A stretch of 39,679 nt of DNA from the NCBI GenBank assembly GCA_002007365.1, contig LNZR01000025.1, positions 1 through 39,679 of the forward strand, written 5' to 3'. The stretch comes from Epulopiscium sp. Nele67-Bin005 (GTDB taxonomy: Bacteria > Bacillota > Clostridia > Lachnospirales > Cellulosilyticaceae). Of the stretch, positions 31,961-39,679 are shown one piece after another. The notes under the pieces are model-generated. The model made no database searches. It was not told the origin of the DNA and was given only the letters and a program-made list of their open reading frames with translations. Position 1 is the first letter of the stretch; every line of letters starts with the position of its first letter. The position numbers and the translations under genes are program-made.

Positions 31961-33508
31961 TTAGTGTTTAAAGTGTCGCATATCCGTAAATACCATAGCA
32001 ATTCCATGCTCATCACAAGCTTTTATGCTATCTTCATCACGAATTGAACCTCCTGGTTGAATAATTGCTGTAATTCCTGCTTGTGCTGCTGATTTTACAC
32101 AATCATCAAATGGGAAAAATGCATCTGAAGCCATTACTGAACCTTGTGCGTTATCTTTTGCATAACTAATTGCAAGGTCAAGTGCTGTAATTCTGTTAGT
32201 TTGCCCAGGCCCAATTCCTGTTGTTGCATTATCTTTTACAAGTGCAATTCCATTAGATTTAGTATGTTTTACAACTCTCCAAGCAATTAAAAGTTGCTCC
32301 ATTTCCTCTTTTGTAGGTTGGCGTTTTGTTACAACTTTAAGACTTTCTTCCTTATATAAGTCTACATTTAAAGTTTGAACTAATAACCCTCCAGCAACTT
32401 TTTTGAAATCTAACATATTATCATTTGGAGTTGCTAAATCTTTAAGTTCTAGCAATCTGATATTTTTCTTTTGAGTTAAAATATCTAAAGCTTCTTTTGA
32501 AAAACTTGGTGCAATGATGATTTCTAAAAATGTTTTTGAAAGTTCAGAAGCCGTTTTTTCATCAACTTCTCTATTTAACGCAACAATTCCTCCAAAAATC
32601 GAAACTGGATCAGCTTCATAACATTTCATATATGCATCAAAAATATTTTCCGCAACTCCTACTCCACAAGGATTAGCATGTTTAATTGCAACTGCTACAG
32701 GTTTTTCATAAGCAAACTCTTTAATTACATCTAATGCACCATTAGCATCATTGATATTATTAAAACTTAACTCTTTTCCATGCAGTTGTTTTGCGTGTGA
32801 TAAAGTATTTGATGGGTGTCCAATTTCTTTATAGAAGACTGCTTCTTGGTGTGAATTTTCACCATAACGTAAATCTTGAGCTTTTTCAAAAGTCACAGTA
32901 AATTTCTCTGGCAATACTTGATTTTGCTTAGTTTGTTTGCGTAAATAACTGCAAATTAAAGTATCATATGCACTTGTGTGTTCAAAAACTTTAAGAGCAA
33001 GTTCAAGTTTATCCTCTTGTGTAACACCACCATTTTTTAATCCCGAAATTACTTTTGCATAATCAACTGGATCAACTACTACTGCCACATCTTGCCAATT
33101 TTTTGCTGATGCTCTAATCATTGATGGACCACCGATATCAATGTTTTCAATCGCATCTTCAAAAGTAACACCTTCTTTTAAAATAGTTTCTTTAAATGGA
33201 TATAGATTAATAGCCACTACATCAATAGTTTGAACATCTAATTTTTCAATTTGGCTCATATGCTCAGAGTTTTCACGCATAGCTAAAATTCCAGCATAAA
33301 TTGATGGGTGTAAAGTTTTTACACGACCATCTAAACATTCTGGAAATTTAGTAACCTCACTAATTCCAATAACCTCAATTCCATTTTCTTCTAAAACTTT
33401 TGCCGTTCCACCAGTTGAAATAATATCAAAATCCAGCTCTTTTAAGCTTTTTGCAAATTCGATAATTCCCGTTTTATCTGATACGCTAAGTAATGCACGT
33501 TTTTTCAT
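31961..33508 (-). CDS. purH: Bifunctional AICAR formyltransferase / IMP cyclohydrolase
   Basis: PurH carries out the last two steps to IMP. Of 515 residues, the N-terminal cyclohydrolase (MGS-like) part runs from [22 protein letters not shown] through [28 protein letters not shown] and [12 protein letters not shown]; the formyltransferase part holds [26 protein letters not shown] (catalytic lysine-histidine) and [18 protein letters not shown] precedes ATG 33508. Gap to purN is 15 bases. Confidence 0.98.
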   Translation of the reverse strand: MKKRALLSVSDKTGIIEFAKSLKELDFDIISTGGTAKVLEENGIEVIGISEVTKFPECLDGRVKTLHPSIYAGILAMRENSEHMSQIEKLDVQTIDVVAINLYPFKETILKEGVTFEDAIENIDIGGPSMIRASAKNWQDVAVVVDPVDYAKVISGLKNGGVTQEDKLELALKVFEHTSAYDTLICSYLRKQTKQNQVLPEKFTVTFEKAQDLRYGENSHQEAVFYKEIGHPSNTLSHAKQLHGKELSFNNINDANGALDVIKEFAYEKPVAVAIKHANPCGVGVAENIFDAYMKCYEADPVSIFGGIVALNREVDEKTASELSKTFLEIIIAPSFSKEALDILTQKKNIRLLELKDLATPNDNMLDFKKVAGGLLVQTLNVDLYKEESLKVVTKRQPTKEEMEQLLIAWRVVKHTKSNGIALVKDNATTGIGPGQTNRITALDLAISYAKDNAQGSVMASDAFFPFDDCVKSAAQAGITAIIQPGGSIRDEDSIKACDEHGIAMVFTDMRHFKH

Positions 33509-33523
33509 TTTAATTCTCCTATT

Positions 33524-34129
33524 TTAATTGTTGTTCAAAAATTTTTGGTTTGCAATTTCTCCAATAGCACGAGGTAAAATATCCCATTCTGCCTCTTCCA
33601 TTACTCGCTTTTGCAACTTTTGAGGGGTGTCACCAGCTTCTACACATACTGCTTTTTGCAAAATAATTTCGCCTCCATCAGTAATTTCATTTACATAATG
33701 AACAGTTGCTCCTGTAACTTTTACCCCTTTTTGTAAAGCTGCTTCATGAACTTTTAAGCCATAAAACCCATCTCCACAAAATGCTGGAATAAGCGACGGG
33801 TGTACATTTATAATTTTTTTATCAAACTGTTTGACAAAATCTTCACTTAAAATCGTCATAAACCCAGCTAATACAATCAAATCTATCTGATTATCGTTTA
33901 AGCAAGTCGCCATAACTTTTTCATATTCTTGATGAGAAGAAAAATCTTTTTTACAAATAACTTTCCCTGCAATATTATGGTTTTTAGCACGCTCTAATGC
34001 ATAAACTTCAGGCTTACTTGCAATAACAAGTTCAATTTTGCAATGTTCAATAACTTTATTTTCGATAGCATCAATGATAGCTTGTAAATTTGTGCCTCCA
34101 CCCGAAACTAAAACTGCTATTTTTAACAT
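33524..34129 (-). CDS. purN: Phosphoribosylglycinamide formyltransferase
   Basis: PurN transfers a formyl group from 10-formyltetrahydrofolate to GAR, the third step. The 201-residue protein has the substrate loop [11 protein letters not shown] at the start, VLAGFMTIL and the catalytic [11 protein letters not shown] (Asn, His), and [11 protein letters not shown] with the catalytic aspartate. It overlaps the end of purM by seven bases. Confidence 0.97.
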   Translation of the reverse strand: MLKIAVLVSGGGTNLQAIIDAIENKVIEHCKIELVIASKPEVYALERAKNHNIAGKVICKKDFSSHQEYEKVMATCLNDNQIDLIVLAGFMTILSEDFVKQFDKKIINVHPSLIPAFCGDGFYGLKVHEAALQKGVKVTGATVHYVNEITDGGEIILQKAVCVEAGDTPQKLQKRVMEEAEWDILPRAIGEIANQKFLNNN

Positions 34130-35148
34130 AATTCAATGCCCTTTTGTCCAGCTATAATTTCACCAATTAAATATGGTTTTTCTCCTTGTGCTTCAAGGAT
34201 TTCAAGTGTTTTTGTAACATCATTTTCATCAACAATTACAATCATTCCAACACCCATATTAAACGTTCCGAACATATCTTCTTCGCTAATATTTCCTTTT
34301 TGAGCAATCAAATTAAATATAGGTAAAACTTGAACTTTTTCTTTTTCGATGCGTGCAACTACATTATCATTTAACGCACGAGGAATATTTTCATAAAATC
34401 CACCACCTGTAATATGAGCAATAGACTTTACTTCAACTTCTTTCAAAAGTTCAACAATAGGTTTTACATAAAGTTTAGTAGGAGTCAAAAGTTCTTCACC
34501 TATAGTTTTTCCTAATTCTTCAAAATGTTCATTTAAATCACATTCTCCAATATTAAAAATCTTTCTAACTAGAGAAAATCCGTTTGAATGAACGCCTGAT
34601 GATGGTAGAGCAATAATTTTATTTCCAGCTTGAACATTTTTATTATCTAAAATTTTATTTTTATCAACAATTCCTACTGTAAATCCAGCCATATCATATT
34701 CATCTTCATGATAAAAATCAGGCATTTCAGCAGTTTCTCCACCAACTAAAGCACAACCACTTTGCTCACAAGCATCAGCAACTCCAGATACAATTTGAGC
34801 TACTTTTTCCGGAATATTTTTTCCAACTGCCACATAATCCAAGAAAAATAATGGTCTAGCTCCTGCACACAAAACATCATTTACGCACATTGCCACACAA
34901 TCAATGCCTATTGTATCGTGTTTATCTTGTAAAAATGCTAACTTTAATTTTGTTCCAACTCCATCAGTCCCTGAAACTAAAACTGGATTTTGAATTCCTT
35001 GTAAATCTAACTCAAATAATCCTCCAAAACCTCCAAGCCCTCCAAGCACACCTTTTGTAAAGGTTTTCTCAACGCTTGCTTTCATCAATTCAACTGCACG
35101 GTAACCTGCCTCAACATCTACCCCCGCTGATTTATAACTATTGCTCAT
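34123..35148 (-). CDS. purM: Phosphoribosylformylglycinamidine cyclo-ligase (AIR synthetase)
   Basis: PurM closes the imidazole ring to give AIR from FGAM and ATP. It has 341 residues: [78 protein letters not shown] and [16 protein letters not shown] choose ATG 35148, just after GAGGAGG and overlapping the purF end by 11 bases; an upstream in-frame start at 35211 would lie deep inside purF and adds a non-homologous leader. Confidence 0.97.
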   Translation of the reverse strand: MSNSYKSAGVDVEAGYRAVELMKASVEKTFTKGVLGGLGGFGGLFELDLQGIQNPVLVSGTDGVGTKLKLAFLQDKHDTIGIDCVAMCVNDVLCAGARPLFFLDYVAVGKNIPEKVAQIVSGVADACEQSGCALVGGETAEMPDFYHEDEYDMAGFTVGIVDKNKILDNKNVQAGNKIIALPSSGVHSNGFSLVRKIFNIGECDLNEHFEELGKTIGEELLTPTKLYVKPIVELLKEVEVKSIAHITGGGFYENIPRALNDNVVARIEKEKVQVLPIFNLIAQKGNISEEDMFGTFNMGVGMIVIVDENDVTKTLEILEAQGEKPYLIGEIIAGQKGIELC

Positions 35149-36580
35149 TATTTTCCTCCTCAAGCTCAATTGGCATTTCAAATTTATTTTTACGCACATC
35201 TTGTGGCACATCTATTGGGTATTTTCCTGTAAAGCAACCTACACAAAAATCACAACTTGCCCCTTGTGGAATTGCTTTAACGTGTTCAACACTTAAATAA
35301 CCTAAACTATCTGCAAATATTGCTTTTCCAATATCTTCAATTGACATCTTGCACGCAATTAAATTTTCTTTACTATCAATATCCACCCCAAAATAACAAG
35401 GATCTGTAAATGGCGGAGCTGAAATTCTTACATGAACTTCTTTTGCACCTGCCTCACGCAATAATTTTACAATTCGTCCACTTGTAGTTCCTCTTACGAT
35501 AGAGTCATCAACCATTACAACTCTTTTACCTTCAACAACTTCTTTAATTACATTTAGTTTAATTCTCACAGAATTTTCACGCTTTTTTTGTGAATCTTGA
35601 ATGAAAGTTCGTCCAATATAACGATTTTTGATAAATCCTACATCATAAGGAATTCCACTTTCACGTGAATAACCTAATGCCGCATCTAACCCAGAATCAG
35701 GCACTCCAATAACAATATCTGCTTCTACAGGGTGTTCCATTGCAAGGTATTTTCCTGCGAGTATTCTTGCTTTATGTACACTCGCACCCTCAATAACTGA
35801 ATCTTGTCTTGCAAAATATACGTACTCAAATACACACATATTGCCTTTCGACTTACAGTGTGTGTCAACGCTTGTTATTTTTCCTTTTTCAACTATAATA
35901 ATCTCGCCAGGTTTAACATCTCTTACAAATTTAACCCCTAGTGTATCTAACGCACACGTTTCTGAAGCAAATACTATTTTTCCACTCTCTGTTTCACCCA
36001 TACACAAAGGACGTATGCCCCAAGGATCTCTTGCCGCAATAAGTTTTTTCGGTGACATAATAACCAAAGAGTATGCTCCCTTTATCCTCTGTAAAGCATT
36101 TTCTACAGACTTTTCGATAGTTGGTGCTTTTAACCTTTCCTTTGTAATCATGTATGAAATTACTTCTGTATCATTAGTTGTATGAAAAATAGCTCCCTCA
36201 AGCTCTAATTCTTCTCTTAATTCAGCAGCATTTGTTAAATTTCCATTGTGTGCAATAGCTAAACTTCCTTTTATATGGTTAATCAAAAGTGGTTGGGCAT
36301 TTTCACGTGATAAATATCCTGTTGTTGCGTAGCGCGCATGACCAATCGCCATTTGCCCATGTCCTAATGAATTAAAAGTTTCAGGAGTAAATACATCTGG
36401 CACAAGCCCCAAATCCTTATAACTTTTCATAACCCCTTTATCATTTACAACTATTCCTGCACTATCTTGCCCCCTATGTTGTAACGCATATAAGGCAAGA
36501 TAAGCATCAAAAGCAACATCACTTTCTTTACTTGGATCAAAAATTCCAACTACTCCACATTCCTCTTTCAGCTTATCCAT
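35138..36580 (-). CDS. purF: Amidophosphoribosyltransferase
   Basis: PurF makes phosphoribosylamine from PRPP and glutamine, the committed first step. It has 480 residues. The start [14 protein letters not shown] shows a seven-residue propeptide before the nucleophilic Cys8, as in the Bacillus-type enzyme. The glutaminase domain has GHARYATTG and HNGNLTNA; the PRTase domain has [18 protein letters not shown], the PRPP loop. Four cysteines in the C-terminal region, including CDFCVGCF, fit the [4Fe-4S] cluster of oxygen-labile PurF. It starts 24 bases after purC. Confidence 0.97.
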   Translation of the reverse strand: MDKLKEECGVVGIFDPSKESDVAFDAYLALYALQHRGQDSAGIVVNDKGVMKSYKDLGLVPDVFTPETFNSLGHGQMAIGHARYATTGYLSRENAQPLLINHIKGSLAIAHNGNLTNAAELREELELEGAIFHTTNDTEVISYMITKERLKAPTIEKSVENALQRIKGAYSLVIMSPKKLIAARDPWGIRPLCMGETESGKIVFASETCALDTLGVKFVRDVKPGEIIIVEKGKITSVDTHCKSKGNMCVFEYVYFARQDSVIEGASVHKARILAGKYLAMEHPVEADIVIGVPDSGLDAALGYSRESGIPYDVGFIKNRYIGRTFIQDSQKKRENSVRIKLNVIKEVVEGKRVVMVDDSIVRGTTSGRIVKLLREAGAKEVHVRISAPPFTDPCYFGVDIDSKENLIACKMSIEDIGKAIFADSLGYLSVEHVKAIPQGASCDFCVGCFTGKYPIDVPQDVRKNKFEMPIELEEENNEQ

Positions 36581-36604
36581 TATGTCACCTCCATAAAAAA
36601 TTTC

Positions 36605-37321
36605 TTACAGTTCTCTACCCATAAGACGTTTTAAAATTTCTTCGTACGCTTCTTCTACTCCACCTAAATCACGTCTAAATCTATCTTTATCAAGCTTTTC
36701 ACCTGTTTCACTATCCCAAAATCTACATGTATCAGGAGAAATTTCATCTGCTAAAATAATTTTACCATCAGCAGTACGCCCAAATTCTAATTTAAAATCG
36801 ACTAATTCAATTTTTAAATCAGCTAAATACTCACCTAAAATTGTATTTACTTTAAAAGAGTAATCTGCCATAACTACTAACTCTTCTTTTGTTGCAAGTT
36901 CTAGGGCTGCAATATGATAATCATTAATCATTGGGTCACCTAAATCATCATCTTTATAGCAATATTCTAAAACAGTTTGCTTTAATTTAACCCCTTCAGC
37001 TAACCCTAATCTTTTTGATAAAGAACCTGCTGCAATATTTCTTACAATAACTTCAATAGGAACTATTTCCACTTTTTTAACTACAGTCTCACGCTCTGAT
37101 AACTCTTCCACAAAGTGAGTCGCAATTCCTTTAGTTTCAAGCATTTGCATAAGGTGATTAGTTACTACATTGTTAATAATTCCTTTTGAAGTAATAGTGC
37201 CTTTTTTCTCACCATTGAATGCTGTTGCATCATCTTTATAGCTTACAATACATAAATTCTCATCAGCAGTTTTGTAAACTTTTTTCGCTTTGCCTTCATA
37301 AATTTGTTCTAATTTTTCCAT
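36605..37321 (-). CDS. purC: SAICAR synthetase
   Basis: PurC couples aspartate to CAIR with ATP. The 238-residue protein is of normal length and has [11 protein letters not shown] at the start, [45 protein letters not shown] and [14 protein letters not shown] 37321 is placed after a GGGAG site, with an in-frame TTG six bases upstream. Gap to purE is 12 bases. Confidence 0.97.
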   Translation of the reverse strand: MEKLEQIYEGKAKKVYKTADENLCIVSYKDDATAFNGEKKGTITSKGIINNVVTNHLMQMLETKGIATHFVEELSERETVVKKVEIVPIEVIVRNIAAGSLSKRLGLAEGVKLKQTVLEYCYKDDDLGDPMINDYHIAALELATKEELVVMADYSFKVNTILGEYLADLKIELVDFKLEFGRTADGKIILADEISPDTCRFWDSETGEKLDKDRFRRDLGGVEEAYEEILKRLMGREL

Positions 37322-37333
37322 GTTCAATGCTCC

Positions 37334-37834
37334 CTATAATTTTTCTACTTCTAACTGTAATGCTTCATCTTTTTTGATAACTCCAGAAACCATTTCTTCT
37401 TTAAAAGAAACTAAAGTTTGAGCTAACTTTTCATCCGATAAAGCTAAAATTTGAGTTGCTAAAATAGCCGCATTGTCTGCCCCATCAAGAGCTACTGTTG
37501 CAACTGGAATTCCAGAAGGCATTTGAACTGTTGATAATAAAGAATCTAATCCGTCCATTGTACTTGATTTAATTGGTACTCCAATTACTGGTAATGTAGT
37601 GTGTGCTGCTAAAACTCCACCTAAATGTGCTGCTTTTCCAGCCGCTGCAATAATTACTCCAAATCCGTTTTCCTGTGCTTTTGTTGCAAATTCACAAGCT
37701 CTTTCTGGTGTACGGTGAGCTGACATTACGTGAACCTCAATTTCAATACCCCAATTTTTAAGGCGTTGTGCTGTATTTTTCATTACAGGAAAGTCACTAT
37801 CACTTCCCATGATAATTGCTACTTTTTTACTCAT
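37334..37834 (-). CDS. purE: N5-CAIR mutase (class I PurE)
   Basis: PurE rearranges N5-CAIR to CAIR, or carboxylates AIR directly in some lineages. It has 166 residues with KVAIIMGSDSDFPVMK, the catalytic histidine in SAHRTPER, AAGKAAHLGGVLAAHT and GLDSLLSTVQMPSGIPVATVA. I choose ATG 37834, behind GGAGG. No purK lies next to it, and PurE signatures alone do not decide between the class I and class II reaction. First gene of the operon. Confidence 0.96.
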   Translation of the reverse strand: MSKKVAIIMGSDSDFPVMKNTAQRLKNWGIEIEVHVMSAHRTPERACEFATKAQENGFGVIIAAAGKAAHLGGVLAAHTTLPVIGVPIKSSTMDGLDSLLSTVQMPSGIPVATVALDGADNAAILATQILALSDEKLAQTLVSFKEEMVSGVIKKDEALQLEVEKL

Positions 37835-37870
37835 AATTAAATCCTCCATTTATAGGTTGTTTACATACTA

Positions 37871-37926
37871 ATATTACCAATTTATTTCTGACTTTTCAAC
37901 CATTTTTTTATAGAAAGTTCGATTTA
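37871..37926 (-). promoter_or_regulatory. Purine operon promoter with possible PurBox
   Basis: On the minus strand -35 TTGAAA (37899-37894), 17 bases, -10 TAATAT (37876-37871). The leader is only about 30 bases, too short for a purine riboswitch. A sequence TAAATCGAACTTT (37926-37914) fits the Bacillus PurR box (AWWWCCGAACWWT) at about 11 of 13 positions, just upstream of the -35. The PurBox is a weak, single match. Confidence 0.5.
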
Positions 37927-37980
37927 ATAACTTTATTCTACAAATTTACAACAAAAACATTACTATTATTTGCCAAATTT

Positions 37981-38225
37981 TTACATAAGCTCAAGCACAC
38001 TAAGTGCAGCAATTGCCTCGATAACAACTACGGCTCTTGGTACTATACAAGGGTCATGCCGTCCTTCTATACATAAAGTTGATTGTTCTTTTGTCGCTAA
38101 ATTTATTGTTTCTTGCTCTTTGGAAATTGAGGGAGTAGGTTTTATAATTACTTCAAAATTTATGGGCATTCCATTTGAAATTCCTCCCAAAATCCCTCCA
38201 TTATTATTCGTTTTTGTTATGACAT
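37981..38225 (-). pseudogene. aroC: Chorismate synthase, C-terminal fragment cut at chimeric junction
   Basis: Chorismate synthase converts EPSP to chorismate, the branch point of aromatic amino acid synthesis. The last ~80 residues are clear: TKTNNNGGILGGISNGMPI, then FEVIIKPTPSISK and a C-terminal RHDPCIVPRAVVVIEAIAALSVLELM, with the conserved RHDPC and PRAV motifs. Upstream of about 38225 the frame runs into sequence unlike AroC (the residues before VITKTN do not fit the family), which marks the chimeric border with fish-like DNA. The 5' three-quarters of the gene is absent. The gene is on the same strand as the purine operon but ends 146 bases before purE. Confidence 0.9.
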
Positions 38226-38402
38226 AGTTTGGTGGAAAAACAGACGCAACATCGGGCCAGGTGTGCAACAAAAAGCATTCTGGTGTTTTCTGTGACTTTG
38301 GCAGGGTTTTGCACTGTGATTCATCCTCAAGAATTAGAGTGTTAACGCTGAGCATCACTGTGACATTCTGAGGCGTCTAAGGGGGAACATTCGGTTCAAA
38401 TG

Positions 38403-38707
38403 ACATATCAAGTGCTTCAACAATCAGTCGAAAAACAATTGTTTTAAAAGATGAGACAATCACTGAATGTTTAGTGGTGTCCTCTCATGTACTGACACTA
38501 AAACACGAAGTTGAACAACAGATTATAACCCAAACCGCTTTTTCAGCTGCTTCACGAAACAAACAAACAGCTGTTTAAGGCTTATTAACCCATGTTTAAC
38601 TTTGTGTTTTAGTGTCGGCACATGAGAGGACACCACTAAACATTTGTTGATTGTCTCATCTTTAAAACAAGCGTTTTTTGATGGATTGTCTGATATGCTC
38701 TTCACCT
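38403..38707. mobile_element. Palindromic fold-back element (MITE-like)
   Basis: An arm at about 38440-38516 and an inverted arm at about 38593-38669 match at roughly nine bases in ten by eye, e.g. TTTAGTGGTGTCCTCTCATG (38470-38489) against CATGAGAGGACACCACTAAA (38621-38640). Weaker similarity extends outward to about 38403 and 38707. The middle ~75 bases are unpaired. This fits a non-autonomous DNA transposon with long terminal inverted repeats. No coding part is seen. Confidence 0.7.
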
Positions 38708-39152
38708 CTGTTGTTTTCAGCCAGCTAGCAGTGACGTCAGCAATGAGCTCCAGCTCTCAGGACTGCACCGTTTGTCATAATAATGCTGTAGAACATCGTA
38801 TATGATGGTAAATATCCTTATTATAAGGCTTAATGTGCAAAAAACCAAACTTCTCCTTTAACTGATTGTGCTGTTGAGTTCTGGAGTTTTCCTGGTGGCC
38901 TGGACTTCTACACGGCCCGCAGGAAGGAGCTTAAAAAAGCCCAATAATGACCCTACACACGCAGTTTGCCTCAAAATTCACACACCAGCACACACAGTTT
39001 GTGTCAAACATAGCAAATTTAACAGCGGTGCGGGCGTCTAGTAGTGTTCATTTGTACTATAAAAAAATAAGGTTTTATTTCTCTGATTCACGCCTCTCAT
39101 TACCTGCGCTCGCTCTCTTTTTATTTACTGTGGGCTTGTTCGACCAGCGCTG

Positions 39153-39169
39153 CTCTCTCTCTCTCTCTC
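39153..39169 (+). repeat. CT dinucleotide microsatellite
   Basis: About eight CT units in the fish-like flank. Confidence 0.85.
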
Positions 39170-39215
39170 CAATGCAAGACAGACGGTAGAACAGTCAAGC
39201 GACCCGTTGACTTTG

Positions 39216-39678
39216 CAGGTCGTGTGATGCTATGAGTAAGATTAATCCTGTTTAAAACTCCAGTCAGAGCGTCTGAAGATTTTCTTATGTTTTGCATATA
39301 CAAATGCAATATAAGTATGGCCAGAGTATGCATAAGTCCCGTGAGAATAATTTCTGGTATCGCTAGCTGGGTAATAATAAGTGCTACGGAGCAGAATAAT
39401 GTAGAGCCTAGAACTAATGCAATATCCCTATTATCTGGTATTCTTATATTGGTGATTACTAGCACAAGCATTACAAATTAATAAAAATATATGATAATAC
39501 CAGTTACAAAAAACAGCTGTTCTCGGCAGTAGCCGTATTCTGGTGTTATGCTAAAAATAAAATTCTGCGGAGTACATATTATAAGAAAGGCTACGTATAC
39601 CACATACGGAATATAAAACATTGCGAGCTTCTTATGGGTGTGTTCTTTATCCGTATATTTTGGACGGATAAGAGTAAC
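39216..39678 (-). pseudogene. Membrane GGDEF (diguanylate cyclase) protein fragment with in-frame stop
   Basis: The minus strand encodes part of a multi-pass membrane sensor fused to a GGDEF domain, which would make cyclic di-GMP. From the window edge it reads a soluble loop RPKYTDKEHTHKKLA, hydrophobic helices (MFYIPYVVYVAFLIICT; LFFVTGIIIYFY), a TAA at 39478-39480, then in the same frame FVMLVLVITN, two more helices, a charged YMQNIRKSS linker and DALTGVLNR, the start of the GGDEF fold. Homology ends near 39216 where fish-like DNA begins, so the catalytic GGDEF motif is missing. The TAA sits in the middle of an expected transmembrane helix and is either a real nonsense mutation or a base error. 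The 5' end lies beyond the window. It is not contiguous with the main bacterial segment and may come from another genome. Confidence 0.75.
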
Positions 39679-39679
39679 A

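Larger units (their letters stand above)
38226..39215. other. Second teleost-like flank
   Basis: Between the aroC fragment and the last bacterial scrap lies DNA without bacterial genes. It contains a fold-back element (38403-38707), a CT microsatellite (39153-39169) and polypyrimidine/AG-rich stretches. Short open frames here have no recognisable content. The right border is at about 39200-39225, inside the GGDEF-protein fragment. Confidence 0.78.

Noticed and set aside
37835-37980. Purine riboswitch upstream of purE
   Set aside because: The leader between the promoter and the start codon is about 30 bases and no aptamer fold fits.
1380-38225. Horizontal transfer of a bacterial island into a fish chromosome
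   Set aside because: About 37 kb of intact bacterial operons with Shine-Dalgarno sites and terminators, genes cut at each join and no sign of eukaryotic adaptation fit a chimera or contamination better.
38226-38358. An N-terminal extension of chorismate synthase
   Set aside because: The residues upstream of VITKTN do not fit the family, and the DNA there matches the fish-like flank.
1-39679. CRISPR arrays, tRNA or rRNA genes, prophage or insertion-sequence transposases
   Set aside because: None could be recognised on either strand.

Overview
The window is a chimera of two kinds of DNA. Bases 1 to about 1380 and about 38226 to 39215 look like vertebrate, most probably teleost fish, DNA: no bacterial gene structure, a LINE reverse-transcriptase tail, a palindromic fold-back element and a CT microsatellite. 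Bases about 1380 to 38225 are one continuous AT-rich bacterial segment with dense genes, strong Shine-Dalgarno sites and intrinsic terminators. Bases about 39216 to 39679 are a second, unrelated bacterial scrap. At all three junctions a bacterial gene is cut off in mid-frame (rfbA, aroC, a GGDEF protein). The simplest reading is an assembly or library chimera between a fish and a gut bacterium, not gene transfer into the fish.

The bacterium is a low-GC, spore-forming Firmicute of clostridial type. The evidence is YabG (a spore-coat protease), the ~1230-residue one-piece PurL, LytTR/GHKL signalling, and ABC sugar transporters without a local ATPase. An Epulopiscium/Lachnospirales-like fish-gut symbiont would fit, but that is inference.

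Layout of the main bacterial segment: (1) 1380-4376, surface polysaccharide synthesis: truncated rfbA, a GT2 glycosyltransferase and a divergent polyprenyl-phosphate sugar-1-phosphate transferase. (2) 4488-7420, ahpC, yabG with a C7 tract near its 3' end, and an unknown anchored acidic protein. (3) 7720-11475, a LytTR response regulator and GHKL kinase, then a 99-residue secreted protein ending in cysteine and two membrane-anchored thioredoxin-like proteins. Promoter regions and thioredoxin halves here are duplicated almost perfectly while the membrane halves have diverged; this is the most novel locus. (4) 11475-22581, carbohydrate use: a deacetylase/esterase pair beside a decayed maltose-binding-protein gene, then a LacI-controlled operon (binding protein, two permeases, a debranching-type glycosidase, GH65 phosphorylase, beta-phosphoglucomutase). 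(5) 22712-26152, a small conserved protein, a structured intergenic RNA candidate, a PHP phosphoesterase, a second carbohydrate-esterase-like hydrolase and a membrane acyltransferase. (6) 26155-37926, the purine operon purE-C-F-M-N-H, a DUF1877-like gene, and purD-purL behind a second promoter. (7) the 3' end of aroC.

Together the genes suggest an anaerobic gut bacterium that imports oligosaccharides, cleaves them by phosphorolysis to beta-glucose-1-phosphate, removes acyl groups from polysaccharides, makes purines de novo and probably uses a peptide-type two-component signal.
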